Made by a program: the position numbers and the translations under genes
Assembly: GCA_051659505.1 (NCBI GenBank)
Contig: JBOFOQ010000073.1
Location: 3,275-67,274 of the forward strand
Direction: 5' to 3'
Length of the DNA: 64,000 nt
From: JAGNZR01 sp051659505
GTDB lineage: Bacteria; Fusobacteriota; Fusobacteriia; Fusobacteriales; Fusobacteriaceae
Part shown: positions 61,016-64,000 of the stretch, one piece after another
Numbering within the stretch: position 1 is the stretch's first letter
Layout of the letters: each line of letters begins with the position of its first letter
Notes under the pieces: generated by a model
Databases searched by the model: none
Told to the model about the DNA's origin: nothing
The model's input: only the letters and a program-made list of their open reading frames with translations

Positions 61016-62242
61016 TCAATTTTTTATAATAAGTAATTCAAGATTATTTTTAGTTGTTTCTATTTTATCTATAAGTTTTCTTGTTGCAGTGACTCTATCA
61101 AACTGTGCTAAGTGCCTTCTTATAGCCCATATATTTTCAAGCTTTTCTTTTTCAATTAAAAGTTCTTCTTTCCTTGTTCCTGATTTTTGAATATCAATAG
61201 CAGGGTACACTCTAAGTTCTGCTAAAGTTCTATCTAGTTGAATTTCTAAATTTCCAGTTCCCTTAAACTCTTCAAAAATAACTTCGTCCATTTTACTTCC
61301 CGTATCTACAAGCACTGTTGCAATGATAGTTAAACTTCCACCGCCACTTATATTTCTTGCTGAACCAAAGAATTTTTTAGGATAATATAATGCGCTAGGG
61401 TCTATTCCGCCTGATATTAGCTTTCCACTAGAAGGAATAACAATATTGTATGCCCTTGCCAGTCTAGTTAATGAATCCATTAAAACAACTATATGTTCTC
61501 CATTTTCTATTTTTCTCTTAGCCCTTTCCAGTATCATTTCTGTTACTTTAATATGATTTCTAGGGTCTTCGTCAAAAGTGGAAGAAAACACTTGTGCCCC
61601 TGTAACACTTTCTCTTATATCTGTTACTTCTTCTGGTCTCTCATCTATTAATAATATCCATACCTCTACTTCTTTATTATTTTTTATTATAGAATTTGCA
61701 ATGTTGCTCATAAGAATTGTTTTTCCTGCTTTAGGTGGTGCTACAATAAGTCCTCTTTGACCTTTTCCTATTGGAGCTATTATATCTATTATTCTTCCTG
61801 AAATATTTTTAGGGTCTGTTTCTAATTTAAGCTGACACGTTGGATAAGTAGGTTTTAGTTCATCAAAAGGAACTCTTGACTCTGCTTTTAGTGTGGTATC
61901 ACCGTTTACTAACAAAACTTTACGTAGTGCGTAGTTTTTTTCTTCCCCTACTGGTTCTCTCACTTCTCCTACAACTCTATCTTCATTTCTAAGTTTAAAT
62001 CTTTTTATTTGTGAGGCAGAAACATAGATATCTTTTCCTACATTAGTTTCTCTTAAAAATCCATACCCATCTGGAAGAACATCTAAATTACCCCAACCTA
62101 TATCTAATCCCTCTTTTTCCTCAAACCATTCTTCTACTACTTCTAATATATCACTTTTTTTTGTTTTTCGTCCTAAGATTATCCCTAACTGTTTAGTTAT
62201 TTCCAAAATCTCTTTCAAGAGAAAACTTTCTAAGCTTTGCAT
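61016..62242 (-). CDS. rho: Transcription termination factor Rho
   Basis: 408 aa. N-terminal helical part, cold-shock RNA-binding domain with LPDGYGFLRE at 56-65, Walker A VAPPKAGKT at 167-175, LIDERPEEVTD, MDSLTRLARAYN, the Q-loop and R-loop region SGGIDPSALYYPKKFFGSARNI. No long insertion, so close to minimal Rho length. ATG with GGAGG; 25 bases after miaB. Confidence 0.97.
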   Translation of the reverse strand: MQSLESFLLKEILEITKQLGIILGRKTKKSDILEVVEEWFEEKEGLDIGWGNLDVLPDGYGFLRETNVGKDIYVSASQIKRFKLRNEDRVVGEVREPVGEEKNYALRKVLLVNGDTTLKAESRVPFDELKPTYPTCQLKLETDPKNISGRIIDIIAPIGKGQRGLIVAPPKAGKTILMSNIANSIIKNNKEVEVWILLIDERPEEVTDIRESVTGAQVFSSTFDEDPRNHIKVTEMILERAKRKIENGEHIVVLMDSLTRLARAYNIVIPSSGKLISGGIDPSALYYPKKFFGSARNISGGGSLTIIATVLVDTGSKMDEVIFEEFKGTGNLEIQLDRTLAELRVYPAIDIQKSGTRKEELLIEKEKLENIWAIRRHLAQFDRVTATRKLIDKIETTKNNLELLIIKN

Positions 62243-62267
62243 TTTTCCTCCGTGTTTATCTATACTT

Positions 62268-63581
62268 TTAAAACCTAATTATATCGCCGTAAAGAGTCCA
62301 AGTTTTTGCTGATGTTATTTTTATATTTACAAACTCTCCAGCTAGCTCTACATCACCTTTAAAGATTACTACTTTTCCTGAACTTGTTTTCCCTGTTAAT
62401 GTTTCTTTGTTTTTTCTACTATGACCTTCAACTAAAACTTTTTCAATCTTTCCAACAAAGTCTTCACTATTTAATCTTGCATTTGCATTTTGAACATCCA
62501 TAAGTCTGTGTAATCGCTCTTTTTTTGTAGTTTCATCTATCTGGTCATTCATTTTAGCTGCTATAGTTCCTTGTCTTACTGAGTACATGAACATATATGA
62601 ATTATCAAATTTTAAATTTTCTATTATTTCCAGTGTATCTAAAAAATCTTCATCTGTTTCACTTGGAAATCCTACTATTATATCAGTTGTTAGCCCTACT
62701 CCAGGTATTTTTTCTTTCATTTTTTTTATAAGAGATATATAGTGCTCTTTTGTATAACCTCTATTCATAAGTTTTAATATTTTACTAGAACCAGATTGAA
62801 GAGGTATATGTATTGCTTTTGCTATTTTATCAGATTTAGCTATAACATCTATAACTTCTTCTGTCATGTCTCTTGGGTGTGGTGAAATAAATCTTACCCA
62901 AAACTCACCTTGAATTTTCTGAATTTCTTCTAGTAGTTTTGCAAAATTCTCTCCAGAGTGTAAATCTTTTCCGTAAGAATTCACATTTTGACCTAATAAA
63001 ATTATCTCTTTATAATTTTTATTGATATACCCTTTTATTTCTTCTAATATTTCTTCCATAGGAACTGATCTTTCTCTTCCTCTTACATAAGGAACTATGC
63101 AAAAAGTACAAAAATTATCACACCCATAAGAGATTGGAATTGACGCTGTATATTTAGAATCAAAAGATGCTTCTAATGTTGTAGGCAGTTCATTTTCATC
63201 ACCAATATAGATAACACTTTTTAAATCTCCATTCTCAATTCTTTCTATTGCTGTTGGAAGTTTCCCTATATTTTGATTTCCCATAATAATATCCACAACA
63301 GGAAATTTTTTAACTAACTCTTCCCCCTGCTCCTGTGCAAAACATCCTGTTACTCCAACAATTATTTTTTTTTTCTCTTTTCTTGTTTTCAACTCACCTA
63401 ACTTACCGTAAATTTGAGTTGCAGCTCCCTCTCTAACAGTACAAGTATTTAAAAAAACTGCATCTGCTTCTGCTATTTCCTCGGTTATTTCATATTCCAT
63501 ATTTATTAGTATTTTCTTTATTTTTGCACTTTCATTTACATTCATTTGACATCCATAGGTTATAATTAACGCCTTTTTCAT
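62268..63581 (-). CDS. miaB: tRNA i6A37 methylthiotransferase MiaB
   Basis: 437 aa. TYGCQMNVNESAKI with Cys11 and NTCTVREGA with Cys47 mark the MTTase domain; radical-SAM cluster YGCDNFCTFCIVPYVRGRERS; TRAM domain at the C-terminus. The TYGCQMN start separates it from MtaB at 12.2 kb. It acts on the i6A37 made by MiaA (24.6 kb). ATG with AGGAGG; first gene of its operon. Confidence 0.96.
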   Translation of the reverse strand: MKKALIITYGCQMNVNESAKIKKILINMEYEITEEIAEADAVFLNTCTVREGAATQIYGKLGELKTRKEKKKIIVGVTGCFAQEQGEELVKKFPVVDIIMGNQNIGKLPTAIERIENGDLKSVIYIGDENELPTTLEASFDSKYTASIPISYGCDNFCTFCIVPYVRGRERSVPMEEILEEIKGYINKNYKEIILLGQNVNSYGKDLHSGENFAKLLEEIQKIQGEFWVRFISPHPRDMTEEVIDVIAKSDKIAKAIHIPLQSGSSKILKLMNRGYTKEHYISLIKKMKEKIPGVGLTTDIIVGFPSETDEDFLDTLEIIENLKFDNSYMFMYSVRQGTIAAKMNDQIDETTKKERLHRLMDVQNANARLNSEDFVGKIEKVLVEGHSRKNKETLTGKTSSGKVVIFKGDVELAGEFVNIKITSAKTWTLYGDIIRF

Positions 63582-63668
63582 TTAGCCTCCTAGCTCATTT
63601 ATCTAGTTTTTATATAATTAATCTCTACCAAAAATTTTAGAGTATACTATTCCTAATTTTAACATAGT

Positions 63669-63698
63669 ATTGTATCATATTTTTTTTACAAATTGCAA
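63669..63698 (-). promoter_or_regulatory. Promoter for miaB-rho-M23-ispG
   Basis: Minus strand TTGCAA (63698-63693), 18-base spacer ending TGA, TACAAT (63674-63669): extended -10. Leader about 80 bases. Confidence 0.65.
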
Positions 63699-63735
63699 GC
63701 TATAATCTGTTTTCCATATTACATTATATTTTTTC

Positions 63736-63764
63736 TTGACAAAACTACTACGATGAACTAGAAT
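63736..63764 (+). promoter_or_regulatory. Consensus promoter of candidate small RNA
   Basis: Perfect TTGACA at 63736-63741, 17-base spacer, TAGAAT at 63759-63764. It is the best -35 in the window and points away from miaB into non-coding sequence. Confidence 0.65.
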
Positions 63765-63770
63765 AGTTCA

Positions 63771-63853
63771 ATTAAAGTTTTTAAGAGAATTTTTTAACCT
63801 TCACTCATATTATAAAGTATCCTAACCTCTTTATTTTAGGATACTTTATTTTA
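63771..63853 (+). ncRNA. Candidate small RNA, about 83 nt
   Basis: Begins about 7 bases after the TAGAAT -10 and ends at a 14-bp perfect hairpin. No open frame of note (the ATG at 63753 lies before the start and stops after one codon). The 5' half is single-stranded A/U-rich with AACCTTCACTC. It could instead be the attenuated leader of a gene beyond the right edge. The stretch 63582-64000 holds only this unit, the miaB promoter and an inverted repeat. Confidence 0.45.
63812..63849 (+). terminator. Terminator of candidate small RNA
   Basis: Perfect 14-bp stem (ATAAAGTATCCTAA and its complement), 10-base loop, T-rich 3' side on the plus strand only, which favours rightward transcription. Confidence 0.75.
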
Positions 63854-63930
63854 TAATATAGATTAGCCAATTGTAAAAGTCATGTTTTTTAAGATGAAAA
63901 AATTCAAATTTTTAAATTTAAGAACATGAA

Positions 63931-63988
63931 GTCTTAATTTCTAAATTTTTTTTAAAAATTATATAAATTTAGAAAATTTAAGAAAGAC
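63931..63988. repeat. Imperfect A/T inverted repeat at right edge
   Basis: Left arm 63933-63948 and right arm 63965-63982 pair over 16 positions with a 2-base bulge, and the GTC/GAC ends may extend it. Could be a terminator for a gene beyond 64000 or simple A/T structure. Confidence 0.4.
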
Positions 63989-64000
63989 AAAAAGCCCTAT

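Noticed and set aside
63582..64000. tRNA or protein gene at the right edge
   Set aside because: No cloverleaf or open frame longer than about 15 codons could be found on either strand.

Overview
The window is an AT-rich, almost gap-free stretch of core chromosome from a Gram-negative, double-membrane bacterium, most likely a member of the Fusobacteriota (Fusobacterium or Cetobacterium type). The sequence mixes diderm markers (an LptD-family outer-membrane protein, RfaE2 for LPS heptose, two secreted beta-barrel proteins that start MKRL and end in Phe) with proteins better known from Firmicutes (RNase J, RNase Y, TmcAL, type III CoaX, an HPr with a Ser46-Ile-Met-Gly site). It also has the MEP isoprenoid genes dxs, ispG and ispH. 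No rRNA, tRNA, insertion sequence, prophage or CRISPR was seen.

Layout. (1) 1-16.3 kb, minus strand: an apparently unbroken run of about 18 genes (from the DUF445 gene through ruvB, rrf2, rsmE, mtaB, a LytR_C-like protein, a small MreD-position membrane protein, PBP2, rnj, yhbY, a PAP2-like gene, dxs, an HD-HTH gene, tlyA, ctpA and rsmI to the cut-off rbgA). It starts at a good promoter at 16.35 kb. (2) 16.4-23.0 kb, minus: glgX-ptsI, then ptsH-ispH and a six-S1-domain protein, closed by a strong terminator. (3) 23.3-28.4 kb, plus: obgE-miaA, then a lipoprotein, an RsbW/RsbV-like pair and rny. (4) 28.5-40.1 kb, minus: recG; thrS-yebC; rfaE2-tsaE-tsaB-trxA-lptD; upp; rpmE. (5) 40.2-40.9 kb, plus: a viroplasmin-type RNase H, followed by a TTTTA microsatellite. 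(6) 41.0-47.2 kb, minus: FUSC-yigZ, and coaX-tmcAL-MFS-ComEC-like. (7) 47.3-50.3 kb, minus: two related outer-membrane proteins and a small secreted protein, with a Fur-box-like site at one promoter. (8) 50.7-57.5 kb, minus: rplM-rpsI, an unrecognised gene, and prfA-prmC-queA-rsmD-xseB-ispA. (9) 57.6-58.9 kb, minus: an ECF sigma factor with a membrane protein and a secreted helical protein. (10) 58.9-63.6 kb, minus: miaB-rho-M23 peptidase-ispG. (11) 63.6-64.0 kb: non-coding, holding a promoter-terminator pair that looks like a small RNA gene.

Most genes serve translation (tRNA and rRNA modification, release factor, ribosomal proteins, GTPases), RNA decay, isoprenoid supply and envelope building. 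No clearly new system stands out. The best leads are the ECF sigma triad together with the two OMP genes and the candidate small RNA; the RsbW/RsbV pair with no sigma factor beside RNase Y; a PrmC with a doubled N-terminal domain; and the pervasive extended -10 promoters.

Start codons were revised inward from the longest open frame for lptD, upp, rpmE, rplM, recG, miaA, comEC-like, ispG, OMP1 and several small genes, on the basis of Shine-Dalgarno and promoter positions.
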